DNA of 34,829 nt from Actinomycetota bacterium (GCA_025963875.1 JAOPZY010000184.1:1-34829), one strand, 5' to 3'. Numbered from the stretch's first letter, positions 1 through 9,020 are shown. The notes: a model not told the origin generated them from the letters alone. Made by a program: numbers and translations.

Positions 1-2
1 CC

Positions 3-47
3 ATCGACGGCGAGGCCATCGTCATCTACTGGCGGCGCCTACCGTAG
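3..47 (+). CDS. Possible C-terminal tail of a CDS entering from outside the window (…IDGEAIVIYWRRLP*)
   Basis: Open frame from the window edge to TAG at 45-47; too short to identify. Confidence 0.25.
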   Translation: MDGEAIVIYWRRLP

Positions 48-389
48 CCTTGCTTGACATGGACGCGTGCTGTCGCGCGCGCCCAGACCCCGTGGCCACG
101 AGGATAGTCCGTGATCGCGCAGATACGCGCGATAGGCGACTAACCTAACCTCCAAGTCCACCAGTAGGGGCACACGCCATTTCATACCTCGTGGGTGGCC
201 GGCACAGGCATATGGACTTTGAGCATATTCTGGCGTATAACACCACTTTTTACTCACAGACACTGAAGAGCAAGTCAAGAACATCCGCCTATGGCAGTGC
301 TGGGGTGAAATAGGTCTCAATATCAGCCCTCAGCACACAAAGAAGATCCCGTCGTCGAGGCGGCCAGGTCATCAAGACGAGGGCCAGGC

Positions 390-1274
390 TCAGTGCAGGG
401 CGCTGAGGACCGCCGCGGCGGCGGCCTGCATGCCGAGGACGTTCGGGTGCACCGGGGCGGCGGGCATCGTCGGTACCAACCCCTCGACCCACCGGACGCC
501 GTAGTCCTGGCACAGGTCGTGACCGATCGTGGGGCTGTAGGTGTCGACGAAGGTTGCCCCGTTGGCGGAGGCCTGAGCGGCGAGCATCTGGTTGACCTGC
601 TCCTCCACGCCCCGCAGGTAGGAGAAGTCACCCACGGCGATCGGGGTGAACGGCCAGCAGCCCGGCCCGTTCACGGGCATGACGTCGATGTAGCCCACCA
701 GCAGGACCCTGGCCTGGGGCGACCGCTGGTGGATTCCCTGCAGCACGGCAGCGACCTTGGGTGCCGTGGCAGCGATAGCGGCAGCGAGGACATCCGTCCC
801 ACCTTCCGTGTAGTGCTCCCTGCATGGAGCCCCGAACGGGTTGAGGAGGGCTAGGGCGACGCAAGTCGTCACGACGCTGGCGAAGCCGATGTCGTTGCCG
901 CCGATCGTGACGCTCACGAGGCTGGCGTCGGGGCCGAGGGCGTCGAACTGGGGTGGCACGAGGGTGAAGGGATTGGTCTGCTGGCTCTGGGTCATGTCGA
1001 TGGTTCTCGCTCCCGAGCAGGTGGCATCCCGGAAGGAACTGAAGTGCACGGCGTCGGCCACCAGGGACGGGTAGTTGTGGTCGGACCGCTGGCAGGCGGA
1101 GTGCACCACGTTCGGGATCCCCGGCCCGGCCGCATACGAGTCCCCCAGGGCGACGTACGCGTTGGGGGTGGTGACCGCGGTGGAAGGGAGGGCCTGGGCC
1201 AGCAGGCCGGCACCAGCGAGCAGCAGGCTACAGATACCCAAAACACCTTTACGTCGCATGCCGGACGATCTCAT
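390..1274 (-). CDS. Secreted SGNH/GDSL-family hydrolase (lipase/esterase)
   Basis: Signal peptide (MRRKGVLGICSLLLAGAGLLAQALPSTA), block I YVALGDSYAAGPG, VTIGGNDIGF block, C-terminal HPN; ATG at 1274 preceded by GGGGGGAA on the minus strand. The ORF track start at 1493 is over-extended. Confidence 0.9.
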   Translation of the reverse strand: MRSSGMRRKGVLGICSLLLAGAGLLAQALPSTAVTTPNAYVALGDSYAAGPGIPNVVHSACQRSDHNYPSLVADAVHFSSFRDATCSGARTIDMTQSQQTNPFTLVPPQFDALGPDASLVSVTIGGNDIGFASVVTTCVALALLNPFGAPCREHYTEGGTDVLAAAIAATAPKVAAVLQGIHQRSPQARVLLVGYIDVMPVNGPGCWPFTPIAVGDFSYLRGVEEQVNQMLAAQASANGATFVDTYSPTIGHDLCQDYGVRWVEGLVPTMPAAPVHPNVLGMQAAAAAVLSALH

Positions 1275-1300
1275 TTCCCCCCATCCTTTCACCGGGAAAC

Positions 1301-1319
1301 GCCGCGGGAAGTCCGCGGC
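1301..1319. other. Perfect 7-bp inverted repeat (GCCGCGG-gaagt-CCGCGGC) between two co-directional minus-strand genes
   Basis: Read directly; located in the 52-nt gap between the HNH-like gene and the SGNH hydrolase gene. Confidence 0.6.
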
Positions 1320-1326
1320 TCTGGCT

Positions 1327-1935
1327 CTAGCTGAAATGGACGCCGTCCCGGCAGCGGGGCAGCCTGGCGGCGCAATAGGCCCCGACCCAGTCGGTGGCGA
1401 TGGCGTGCTGTGCCTGGGCGAGCGGAACCCGCCCGGCGCAGACGTCGCTGCGGAGCTGGTTCTCGAGTTCGTCCTTAGCGAAGCTCGTGGCATGGGGCTC
1501 GTCCCAGAAGTTGGCGATGTCGTCCGGGGCGCCCCCGAGCTCGAGGGCGATCAGGTGGTCGCCCTCGTAGTTCGAGAGCGAGTCCGTGACGCCGTAGGCC
1601 GTCGCAGCGACTCGTTTGAGGCGGTTCGATTCGCTGACCGGGGGCCGGATGGTCGTGGTGTACCCCGGCACGCAGATCGTCTGGTTGATGGTCGCCGGGG
1701 TCACCGCGGGGTTGAGGGAGCCCGGGGTGCAGGCGGGGTCGGGGAGGGGGCCGCGGGCTTGGCATGCCGTGGAGGGCGTCGCGGCGGCAATACCTTCCGG
1801 TACCACCGAGCCCGCAGTCAGCGTGGCCTGGGATGTCTGGGGAGCCAGCACGGAGGGCCCGATCCCCGTCGCCTGGGACCCGCACTCTGCGGCGGCAAGC
1901 GTCCCAAGGAGCAGCACCGTCAGGCAATGTCGCAT
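1327..1935 (-). CDS. Secreted protein with HNH/His-Me-finger-like motif (YEGDHLIALELGG…N…KDELENQLR)
   Basis: N-terminal hydrophobic signal MRHCLTVLLLGTLAAA; DHLIxLELGG plus downstream Asn and KDxLENxL motif; ATG at 1935. The longer track ORF (to 2697) runs antisense to the AKR gene. Confidence 0.7.
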   Translation of the reverse strand: MRHCLTVLLLGTLAAAECGSQATGIGPSVLAPQTSQATLTAGSVVPEGIAAATPSTACQARGPLPDPACTPGSLNPAVTPATINQTICVPGYTTTIRPPVSESNRLKRVAATAYGVTDSLSNYEGDHLIALELGGAPDDIANFWDEPHATSFAKDELENQLRSDVCAGRVPLAQAQHAIATDWVGAYCAARLPRCRDGVHFS

Positions 1936-1968
1936 GCGGTGAGCATCGTACGCGATAGTCTGTCGCCC

Positions 1969-3036
1969 GTGGAATACCGCACGCTGGGAAGGACGGGGCT
2001 GCGCCTCAGCGCCTACGGTCTCGGGGGCATGATGTTCGGTGCGTGGGGCAATCCCGACGTCGACGAGTGCACCCGGATGATCGACCTGGCCCTCGAGTCG
2101 GGCATCAACTTCATCGACACCGCCGACACCTACGGCTCGGGCGAGTCCGAGGAGATCATCGGCAAGGCGCTGCTCGGACGCCGGGACGAGGTGGTCCTCG
2201 GGTCGATGTACAGCTCGATGAGCAAGGAGCGCACCGAGCGCGGCAACTCCCGGCTGTGGATCCTGCGGGGGGTCGAGGCGAGCCTGCGGCGCCTCCAGAC
2301 GGACCACATCGACATCTACCAGCTCCACCGGCCCGACCCCCTGACCGACATCGAGGAGACCCTCACCGCCCTCGACGACCTGGTCCATCAGGGCAAGATC
2401 CGCTACGTCGGCACCTCGACCTACCCGGCCTGGGAGCTGGTCGAGGCCTACTGGGTCAGCGAACGCCGCGGCCTTGCCCGGGTCGTCTGCGAGCAGACCC
2501 CCTACTCGATCTTCGCCCGGGAGCCCGAGCGCGACGTCTTTCCCGTCACCCAGCGCTACGGCATGGGCGTGCTGGTGTGGAGCCCCCTCGCCGGCGGCTG
2601 GCTGACCGGCAAGTATCAACGGGGCAAGCCCATCCCCGAGGACTCCCGTATCGCCAGGGCCGCCACATGGGGTCCGAAGGGGGCGGCTCGCTATCACCTT
2701 GACCGCCCAGGCAATCAGCGCAAACTAGACCTTCTGGATAAGCTGGCGAAGGTCGCCGAGCAGGCCGGCCTCTCCCTCACCCACATGGCCGTCGCCTTTA
2801 CCCTGGTCCACCCGGCCGTCACCACGACGATCCTCGGGCCGCGGACGTACGAGCAGCTCAGGGACCTGATCGGCGGGGCGATGATCCGCCTCGACCCCGA
2901 CACCCTCGACGCCATCGACCGGATCGTCAGCCCGGGAACAATCGTCGAGCGGGCTGACCGGGGATGGAACCCGCCCTGGATGGCCCGAAGGGCCCGCCGG
3001 CGGGACCTCTCGACGCCCGCTCGCGTCCAGATCTGA
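1969..3036 (+). CDS. Aldo/keto reductase
   Basis: VEYRTLGRTGLRLSAYGLGG start (GTG 1969); DTADTYGSGESEEIIGKAL, YQLHRPDP, IRYVGTSTYPAW, GVLVWSPLAGGWLTGKY motifs. Confidence 0.9.
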   Translation: MEYRTLGRTGLRLSAYGLGGMMFGAWGNPDVDECTRMIDLALESGINFIDTADTYGSGESEEIIGKALLGRRDEVVLGSMYSSMSKERTERGNSRLWILRGVEASLRRLQTDHIDIYQLHRPDPLTDIEETLTALDDLVHQGKIRYVGTSTYPAWELVEAYWVSERRGLARVVCEQTPYSIFAREPERDVFPVTQRYGMGVLVWSPLAGGWLTGKYQRGKPIPEDSRIARAATWGPKGAARYHLDRPGNQRKLDLLDKLAKVAEQAGLSLTHMAVAFTLVHPAVTTTILGPRTYEQLRDLIGGAMIRLDPDTLDAIDRIVSPGTIVERADRGWNPPWMARRARRRDLSTPARVQI

Positions 3037-3167
3037 GCTCGCCGGCCCCGACGTCCGGTCGGTCGCGGGAGCACTCGGCGCATGTGGGCGTTTTCTCTCT
3101 GATGTTCCGGAAAGAATGACATGGCGGCCCTATCAAACGTGAGCCAGCCGGCTCTCACCTAGTGGAG

Positions 3168-3683
3168 ATGGAAACCTACGAGAGCATGAACGAGAACCCA
3201 AAGGGCCGGGAGGTGACTGACGAGATGATGCTCGCTACCCTCCGAGAGGCGGCTGCGGTCAGGGAGCCCGTGCCGGCCAGCGTCCTCCAGGCTGCCCGCG
3301 ACGCCTTCGCCTGGCGACGTATCGATGCCGAGCTCGCTGAATTGGTGGCGGACTCGGCCTTCGAGATGGCGCCCGCCGGGACCCGCGGCGGATGGGAGCC
3401 TCGACACGTGACGTTTGAGGTACCCGGCGGGACCGCGTTGGAGTTGGAAGCCTCTTGCCACGGCGCCGGCATCCGCCTCGTTGGTCAGGTAGTACCCGCC
3501 CGGCCGGGGACCGCCGAGGTGCAGCACCCCGGAGGCAGCGTCGCCGTCGAGGTCGACGAGGTGGGTCGCTTCGCCGCCCACGGCATCCGGCCGGGCCCCA
3601 TGCGGGTCAAGCTCCGACTGGTCACCCCGGACCCGACATGTACGTCACAGCTCGAGATCGTGACCGCCTCCCTGACCCTCTGA
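3168..3683 (+). CDS. Conserved-looking hypothetical protein (~172 aa; WRRIDAELAELVADS… / LVGQVVPARPGTAEV motifs)
   Basis: Complete ORF immediately followed by an intrinsic terminator. Start ambiguous (GTG 3162, ATG 3168 or ATG 3186). Confidence 0.75.
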   Translation: METYESMNENPKGREVTDEMMLATLREAAAVREPVPASVLQAARDAFAWRRIDAELAELVADSAFEMAPAGTRGGWEPRHVTFEVPGGTALELEASCHGAGIRLVGQVVPARPGTAEVQHPGGSVAVEVDEVGRFAAHGIRPGPMRVKLRLVTPDPTCTSQLEIVTASLTL

Positions 3684-3702
3684 GGTAGCAGCTAAAACCC
3701 GC

Positions 3703-3730
3703 AGCCCGCTCAGCGGGCTTTTTTTCTTTT
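3703..3730 (+). terminator. Rho-independent terminator
   Basis: AGCCCGC-tca-GCGGGCT stem followed by TTTTTTTCTTTT. Confidence 0.93.
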
Positions 3731-3752
3731 GTCAGGGTGATGCGAGAGATCT

Positions 3753-4322
3753 TCAGGCCGCAGCGTTCAGGCGGTGGGGGACTCCCAGGGTCGCGAGCAG
3801 GAGGTCCACCAGAGTGCCGTCGAGCTGGGCATCGGCCACCCGGCGCAGCTCCTGGACGGCGGCGACCGGGCTGCATCCCGCCCGGTACGGGCGGTCCGAG
3901 ACCAGAGCGTCGTAGGAGTCGGCGACCGAGACCAGCCGGGTCAGCCAAGGCAGCGACGGCCACTCGTCGAACCGGTCGTGGTGGTGCGCCACCACGTGGA
4001 GGATGTCGGGAGGCGCGAAGCTGCGGACCATGCGGGCGCCGCTCAAGGTGTGGCCATCCATGACGCGGGCCTCCGCCTCGCTGAGTGCGGCCGGCTTGTT
4101 GATGAGTGCGGTCGGCACGGTGAGCTTGCCCACGTCGTGGAGCAGCCCGGCCAGGCCGGCAGCCTGGCGGACCGCCGCCGGGGCGCCGGCCTGTGCGGCC
4201 ATTGTCCGGGCCAGGCGGGCCACCCTCCAGGAGTGGCGGAGCGTGCCGGCGTCATGCTCGCCGAGGAGGGACGCCATCTGCGTCACCTCAGCTCCTGCAA
4301 CCGCTCCGATGATGGTTTCCAT
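3753..4322 (-). CDS. HD-domain phosphohydrolase (HD-GYP-like, GYP motif missing)
   Basis: LLHDVGKLTVPTALINKP, HHHDRFDEWPSLPWLTRLVSVADSYDALVSDRPYR; ATG at 4322 (upstream track extension lacks domain content). Confidence 0.8.
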   Translation of the reverse strand: METIIGAVAGAEVTQMASLLGEHDAGTLRHSWRVARLARTMAAQAGAPAAVRQAAGLAGLLHDVGKLTVPTALINKPAALSEAEARVMDGHTLSGARMVRSFAPPDILHVVAHHHDRFDEWPSLPWLTRLVSVADSYDALVSDRPYRAGCSPVAAVQELRRVADAQLDGTLVDLLLATLGVPHRLNAAA

Positions 4323-4393
4323 ATCTTTTAGATGCCGCACCTTCCGAAGTGATACGTCGCGTTGGCACCCGGGGGATTGAAGAGGATTGATCA

Positions 4394-5179
4394 ATGGGAC
4401 GGGAACAGCGTTTTGTCTTCGGGGAGGTGGCGGACCTCTACGACCGGGCCCGGCCCGGGTATCCGGGGGCCCTGGTGGACGATGTTCTCGGCCTCTGTGG
4501 CCTGGCGGCTCCGAGGGTCCTTGAGGTGGGCGCGGGCACGGGGAAGGCAACGGTCGCCTTTGCCGCCCGGGGCCTCGAGATCGTGGCCCTGGAGCCGACG
4601 CCGGAGATGGCGGCGGTCGCCGCCCGGAACTGCGCGGCCTTCCCCGGAGTCACCGTCGAGGTCGCGACGTTCGAGGAATGGCAGGGCAGGGGCACCGGTT
4701 TCGACCTGGTGCTCGCCGCCCAGTCCTGGCAGTGGCTACGCCCCGGCGTGCGCTGCCGGAAGGCCCACGAGGAACTGAGGGCCGGGGGAGCCCTGGCGCT
4801 GTTCTGGAACATCCCGCTCTGGGAGGACGCCGGGCTGCGGGCCGAACTCGACGCGGTCTACGAGCGGCACGCTCCGGAGCTTGTGGCTATGGGGGCGTTC
4901 CCGGGCCTGCGGGTCTCGAAAGAAATGGCATCGATGCGTGAGGAACTCGACACCTCAGGCCTCTTCGAACCCCTCACCCAATCCCTGTACCGATGGTCCG
5001 TTGCCTACAGCGTCGAGGGCTGGCTCGATCTGCTGAACACGCACTCGGACCACCGGTTGCTGCCGGAAGCCAGGCGCCTGGCCCTCTTGGACGCCGTGGC
5101 CGAGGCGCTCAATCGGAGAGGCGGCGCCTTCGAGATGGCCTACGAGACGCAGCTCTACCTGGCACGTGCGCTGGTCTGA
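4394..5179 (+). CDS. Class I SAM-dependent methyltransferase
   Basis: FGEVADLYDRARPGYP, VLEVGAGTGKAT motif I, EPTPEM, FDLVLAAQSWQW. Confidence 0.88.
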   Translation: MGREQRFVFGEVADLYDRARPGYPGALVDDVLGLCGLAAPRVLEVGAGTGKATVAFAARGLEIVALEPTPEMAAVAARNCAAFPGVTVEVATFEEWQGRGTGFDLVLAAQSWQWLRPGVRCRKAHEELRAGGALALFWNIPLWEDAGLRAELDAVYERHAPELVAMGAFPGLRVSKEMASMREELDTSGLFEPLTQSLYRWSVAYSVEGWLDLLNTHSDHRLLPEARRLALLDAVAEALNRRGGAFEMAYETQLYLARALV

Positions 5180-5217
5180 GCCGGAAAAGGGCGCGCGTCA
5201 CCCAGGAGGACCCGCGG

Positions 5218-7800
5218 TCAGGGCGTATAGGTGAACTTGTCGCCGGCGGTGACCGCGCTTTGGCCCCCGTACGTAGTTACTCGGACGTCGACAACGGTGC
5301 CAGCGGCTGCCGCAGGCGCCTTGCACGTGATGGACGTCACCGAGGTCACGGTGCAGGCGGCGATGTTGGCCCCGAAGCTGACCGTGAGGGGTGCAAACGT
5401 GGTGGCGATGAAGTTGTTTCCCGTAATAACGACTGACACGGTAGCGGTTGCAGCCCCACTGCCGGTGGCCGGGCTCAGGCTACTGATGGAGGGTGGGGGC
5501 GGCGGCTGGTACTGGAAGGACGGACCACCGTCGCTGTGGCCCCCAGCAGTGGTGACCACCACCGCTGCGTTGGCCCCCGCCAACGTGGATTGCGGCGGCG
5601 TCGTGACCATCAGCGTGGTGTCGTTGACGGGCGTAACCTGCGCGGCGACTCCGTTGAAGGTCACGGAAGGGGCGGAGCCGAAGTTGATGCCATGGATGGT
5701 CACGGACGTGCCGCCGTTCCACGGCCCCGTGTTCGGGGTGAGGCTGCTGCTGTTGTTGTTGGTGATCCCGGGCCCGTAGTCGAACTGCTGGTCGTTGGGT
5801 GCCGGGTTGGATGTGCCGACGGGGGTTGTCACGACGATGTCGAACTCCTGCACCCCGAAGAAGGGAGGCGAGATCGCCGTGATCTGGCCGTCGGAGTCGA
5901 CGTGGAAGCTCTGGGCGGGCTGACTACCGAAGATGACCTTGCTGGTTCCCGTGAAGCTGCTGCCCGTGAGCTTCACCGGGGTGCCGCCCCCGACCGGCCC
6001 GAACAGGGGGCTGACGGTCGCGATGGTCGGCCCCACGTAGGTGAAGTTGACCCCGGCGCCGCTCGTGCCTCCTGGTCCGCTGACCGTGACCGGCACCGCC
6101 CCCGTGCCGGGTGGCGCCGTGACGGTGATCTGGGTGCCCGCCTCGGCGACGACTCCCGAACCCTGCTGGGCGGAGGTGACGCTGAAGGGGGAGGCGGTGT
6201 TGCTGCCGAACCGCACCAGCGTGGCCCCGCTGAAGTTGGAGCCGTTGATGGTCACCTGGATCCCCGAGGGACCCGAGGCCGGGCTGATGCCTCGCACAAC
6301 AGGAGCAGACGGCGGCGGGGGCGGCGGGCTCTTACTGGGGGCCGGCGTGGGGGCCGGCGCCGGGATGGGGGCGCTGGGGGGGCCCACTGCGATGGTGGTC
6401 GGCGTGGTGGTCTTGGTCTGCCCACTGGCGTTCTTGCTGGTCGTCGGCGGCGTCACGAGCACGCCCTGGGTCCCGGTGATCTTCCCCCCCTTGCCTGCGG
6501 CCATCGGGAAGAAGAGGGGCGCGACGCTCTTGCCGGTCGCTCCGTCGCTTGGTGACGGCACCGGGGAACCTGCCGGGGTGTCGGTGGCGGGGGATGGGGT
6601 GTCCGTCGATCCCTGATCCGGCACCGACGGCGAGGTCTGCACGATCGACTGATCGGACCTCGACGCGAGCACGTGGCTGCCGGCAGTGTTGGACATGACA
6701 CCGAGCCATCCGGCCCCCGCCACCGCGATCGCCGTGACGGCGGCGGCCGCCGGGGCGGCGGACCCGTGCAGCAGGTGCTCGGCCCTGCGGACGAGGCCGC
6801 TCATCGGCGCCAGCCCGAGCAGGGCCCCCCCGAAGGGCACCTTGGCCTTCTCGACCTCGATGAGGGCCTCGACCAGGTCGGCGTCGAGCTGGGTGCCGGC
6901 GACGGCCCGGAGCTCCATGAACGCCTCTTCTCGGGAGCGTCCCGGCCGGTAGGCCCGGTCGGAGATGAGCGCGTCGTAGGTATCGACCACGGGCACAAGG
7001 CGGGCGATCAGCGGCAGCGCGTCGCCGTCGACCCCGTCGGGGTACCCGGCGCCGTCCACCCGCTCGTGGTGGTGGCGGACTGCGTTGACGACGTCGGCAC
7101 CGATGTAGGGGGAGACCAGGGCTGCCCCCACCGTGGGGTGGGTCCGCACGAGGTCGGCCTCGTCGGGGTCCAGGGGACCGGGCTTGTTCAGGATCGAGGT
7201 CGGGATCTCCAGCTTGCCGATGTCGTGGAGGAGTCCGGCCAGGCGGGCCAGCTCGCACTCCTCGGGAGACAGGCCGATCTTCTGGCCCACCTCGACCGAG
7301 AGCCTCGACACCCGGCCCGAGTGCGCCCGGGTGTAGATGTCCCGCCGGGCCAGCTCACGGGAGAGGTCTAGCAGCGCCTTCTGCGCCTCGCGCGACGGTG
7401 CGGCAGGGGTCTGCCGCAGGCGGTCGATGATGGCCTGGACGTTGCGATGGGCGATGCGGTGGCGAATCCAGCGCAGCGGAAGGAAGTTCGCCGGGCCTGA
7501 GCCCGGCAGGCCGACCCGCCGCCAGGCAGCCTCGACCACAGCCGCGGCGCCGAGTCCGGCGAAGATGGCCTCGGCAATGGTCAGTGCGGCAGCAGCCAGC
7601 GAAGCCGCCCTCGACGCGTGGGGAACCTGTGGGGGGCCCAGCAGGAGGGCGGCGGCAATGGCAGCGATCGCCGGGATCACGAGGCCGCCCAGCGTGGCGA
7701 TGACCGTCAGCCAGAAGGGGTGTGGGGGAGGAGGCGTCACCTCGGCGAGCGTCCTGCTCGCGGGCATACGCCTATTATCTTCGGGTTGAAAATGATTCAT
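5218..7800 (-). CDS. Membrane HD-GYP domain protein with C-terminal Pro-rich linker and four IPT/TIG-like domains
   Basis: Two N-terminal hydrophobic helices; LLHDIGKLEIPTSILNKPGPL, HHHERVDGAGYPDG, DTYDALISDRAYRPG; central TM AAAAVTAIAVAGAGWLGV; four repeats of the type ISPxSGPxGxxVTIxGxNFxxxxxVxFG. Start 7800 or 7767 possible. Confidence 0.88.
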   Translation of the reverse strand: MNHFQPEDNRRMPASRTLAEVTPPPPHPFWLTVIATLGGLVIPAIAAIAAALLLGPPQVPHASRAASLAAAALTIAEAIFAGLGAAAVVEAAWRRVGLPGSGPANFLPLRWIRHRIAHRNVQAIIDRLRQTPAAPSREAQKALLDLSRELARRDIYTRAHSGRVSRLSVEVGQKIGLSPEECELARLAGLLHDIGKLEIPTSILNKPGPLDPDEADLVRTHPTVGAALVSPYIGADVVNAVRHHHERVDGAGYPDGVDGDALPLIARLVPVVDTYDALISDRAYRPGRSREEAFMELRAVAGTQLDADLVEALIEVEKAKVPFGGALLGLAPMSGLVRRAEHLLHGSAAPAAAAVTAIAVAGAGWLGVMSNTAGSHVLASRSDQSIVQTSPSVPDQGSTDTPSPATDTPAGSPVPSPSDGATGKSVAPLFFPMAAGKGGKITGTQGVLVTPPTTSKNASGQTKTTTPTTIAVGPPSAPIPAPAPTPAPSKSPPPPPPSAPVVRGISPASGPSGIQVTINGSNFSGATLVRFGSNTASPFSVTSAQQGSGVVAEAGTQITVTAPPGTGAVPVTVSGPGGTSGAGVNFTYVGPTIATVSPLFGPVGGGTPVKLTGSSFTGTSKVIFGSQPAQSFHVDSDGQITAISPPFFGVQEFDIVVTTPVGTSNPAPNDQQFDYGPGITNNNSSSLTPNTGPWNGGTSVTIHGINFGSAPSVTFNGVAAQVTPVNDTTLMVTTPPQSTLAGANAAVVVTTAGGHSDGGPSFQYQPPPPPSISSLSPATGSGAATATVSVVITGNNFIATTFAPLTVSFGANIAACTVTSVTSITCKAPAAAAGTVVDVRVTTYGGQSAVTAGDKFTYTP

Positions 7801-7872
7801 GGCCGCGGCCCCCAACCGTAGCGGAGTACTTAGGAGTCTACCCCTGGTCAGGGGTGTCCACATGCCGCTTAC

Positions 7873-7902
7873 TTGACAAAGGGCGTTAGAGTTCTCTCAT
7901 AG
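7873..7902 (+). promoter_or_regulatory. Possible promoter element (-35 TTGACA, weak -10 TCATAG, 18-nt spacer) upstream of whiG
   Basis: Consensus -35 hexamer read directly; -10 is poor. Confidence 0.3.
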
Positions 7903-8144
7903 CCCACCTTTGGCTAGAACCGGAACCTCCAAACGGTGACGCTCAGCGGGTGGGCCCCCACGCACCAAACCGGCTCCGGATCGTGCGGTCGGAGGCAGTG
8001 ATCCGTTTGCACCGATCGGATGCCGGGGGAAGTCCTCCGCATATACTCGGGAGCGACAGCTTCTATGTTGTCTGGTCAGCCGTGTTCCACGTTCCTAACG
8101 AAGTTCCAGGGTTCAGCGATGGGGGACGAGGGATGGGGAGAGCA

Positions 8145-8987
8145 ATGACGCAGCGTGCAGGGACCTCATCCGCCGGCAGGTCGACAAGCGTGCGAGACCC
8201 CGAGGCCGCCGACGCCGCACAGGTGGCACTGACCGGGCTCTGGCAGGAGTACAAGCTCTCCGCCTCGCCCCTTGCCCGGGACAAGCTCATCCTGCAGTAC
8301 TCGCCGCTGGTGAAGTACGTCGCCGGACGCGTCTCCACCGGGCTTCCCTCCAACATCGAACAGGCCGACCTGGTTTCCTACGGGATCTTCGGGCTCATCG
8401 ATGCCATCGAGAAGTTCGAACCCGGCAGGGGCAACAAGTTCGAGACCTACGCCATCAGCCGCATCCGCGGAGCGATCATCGACGAGCTCCGGGCAATCGA
8501 CTGGGTGCCCCGTTCCGTCCGGTACAAGGCTCGCGAGATCGAGAAGGCCATCGCCAAGCTCGAGACCGAGCACTCCCGGGTGCCCACCGACCCGGAGATC
8601 GCCCACCAGATGGGCATCAGCCTGGGCGACCTCCGCTCCCTCTACCAGCAGATCTCGTTCGTCTCGCTCGTCGCCCTCGACGAGCTCATGACGGTGGGTG
8701 GCGAGAAGGGCGACAGCCTGCCGCTGATCGAGACGCTCCAGGACACCGGCACGGCCGACCCGGTCGCCGCCTTCGAGTCGGAGGAGATGAAGCGGATCCT
8801 CCTCGAAGCCATCAACAAGCTCCCCGACCGGGAGAAGATCGTCGTGACCCTCTACTACTACGAGGGCCTGACCCTCGCCGAGATCGGGCAGGTCCTCGGC
8901 GTGACGGAGTCCCGCATCTGCCAGATGCACACCAAGGCGGTGCTGCAACTCCGAAGCCGGATGAGCGACAACAACCGCCGAGACTGA
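8145..8987 (+). CDS. whiG: RNA polymerase sigma factor, WhiG/FliA type
   Basis: [78 protein letters not shown] and [42 protein letters not shown] 8145 with upstream GGGGAG. Confidence 0.93.
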   Translation: MTQRAGTSSAGRSTSVRDPEAADAAQVALTGLWQEYKLSASPLARDKLILQYSPLVKYVAGRVSTGLPSNIEQADLVSYGIFGLIDAIEKFEPGRGNKFETYAISRIRGAIIDELRAIDWVPRSVRYKAREIEKAIAKLETEHSRVPTDPEIAHQMGISLGDLRSLYQQISFVSLVALDELMTVGGEKGDSLPLIETLQDTGTADPVAAFESEEMKRILLEAINKLPDREKIVVTLYYYEGLTLAEIGQVLGVTESRICQMHTKAVLQLRSRMSDNNRRD

Positions 8988-9020
8988 CCCCCGGAGGGCC
9001 GCCCACCCCGCCTCCCCGGC

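Noticed and set aside
39-320. 93-aa minus-strand ORF at the left edge
   Set aside because: No SD, no recognizable motif, atypical composition; could be chance.
1075-1968. 298-residue N-terminal extension of the aldo/keto reductase ORF
   Set aside because: Overlaps antisense to the HNH-like and SGNH genes; the AKR fold starts at VEYRTLGRTGLRL (1969).
5218-6310. Possible DNA tandem repeat array in the HD-GYP C-terminus
   Set aside because: Repetition is at the protein-domain level (four divergent IPT/TIG repeats), not near-identical DNA repeats.
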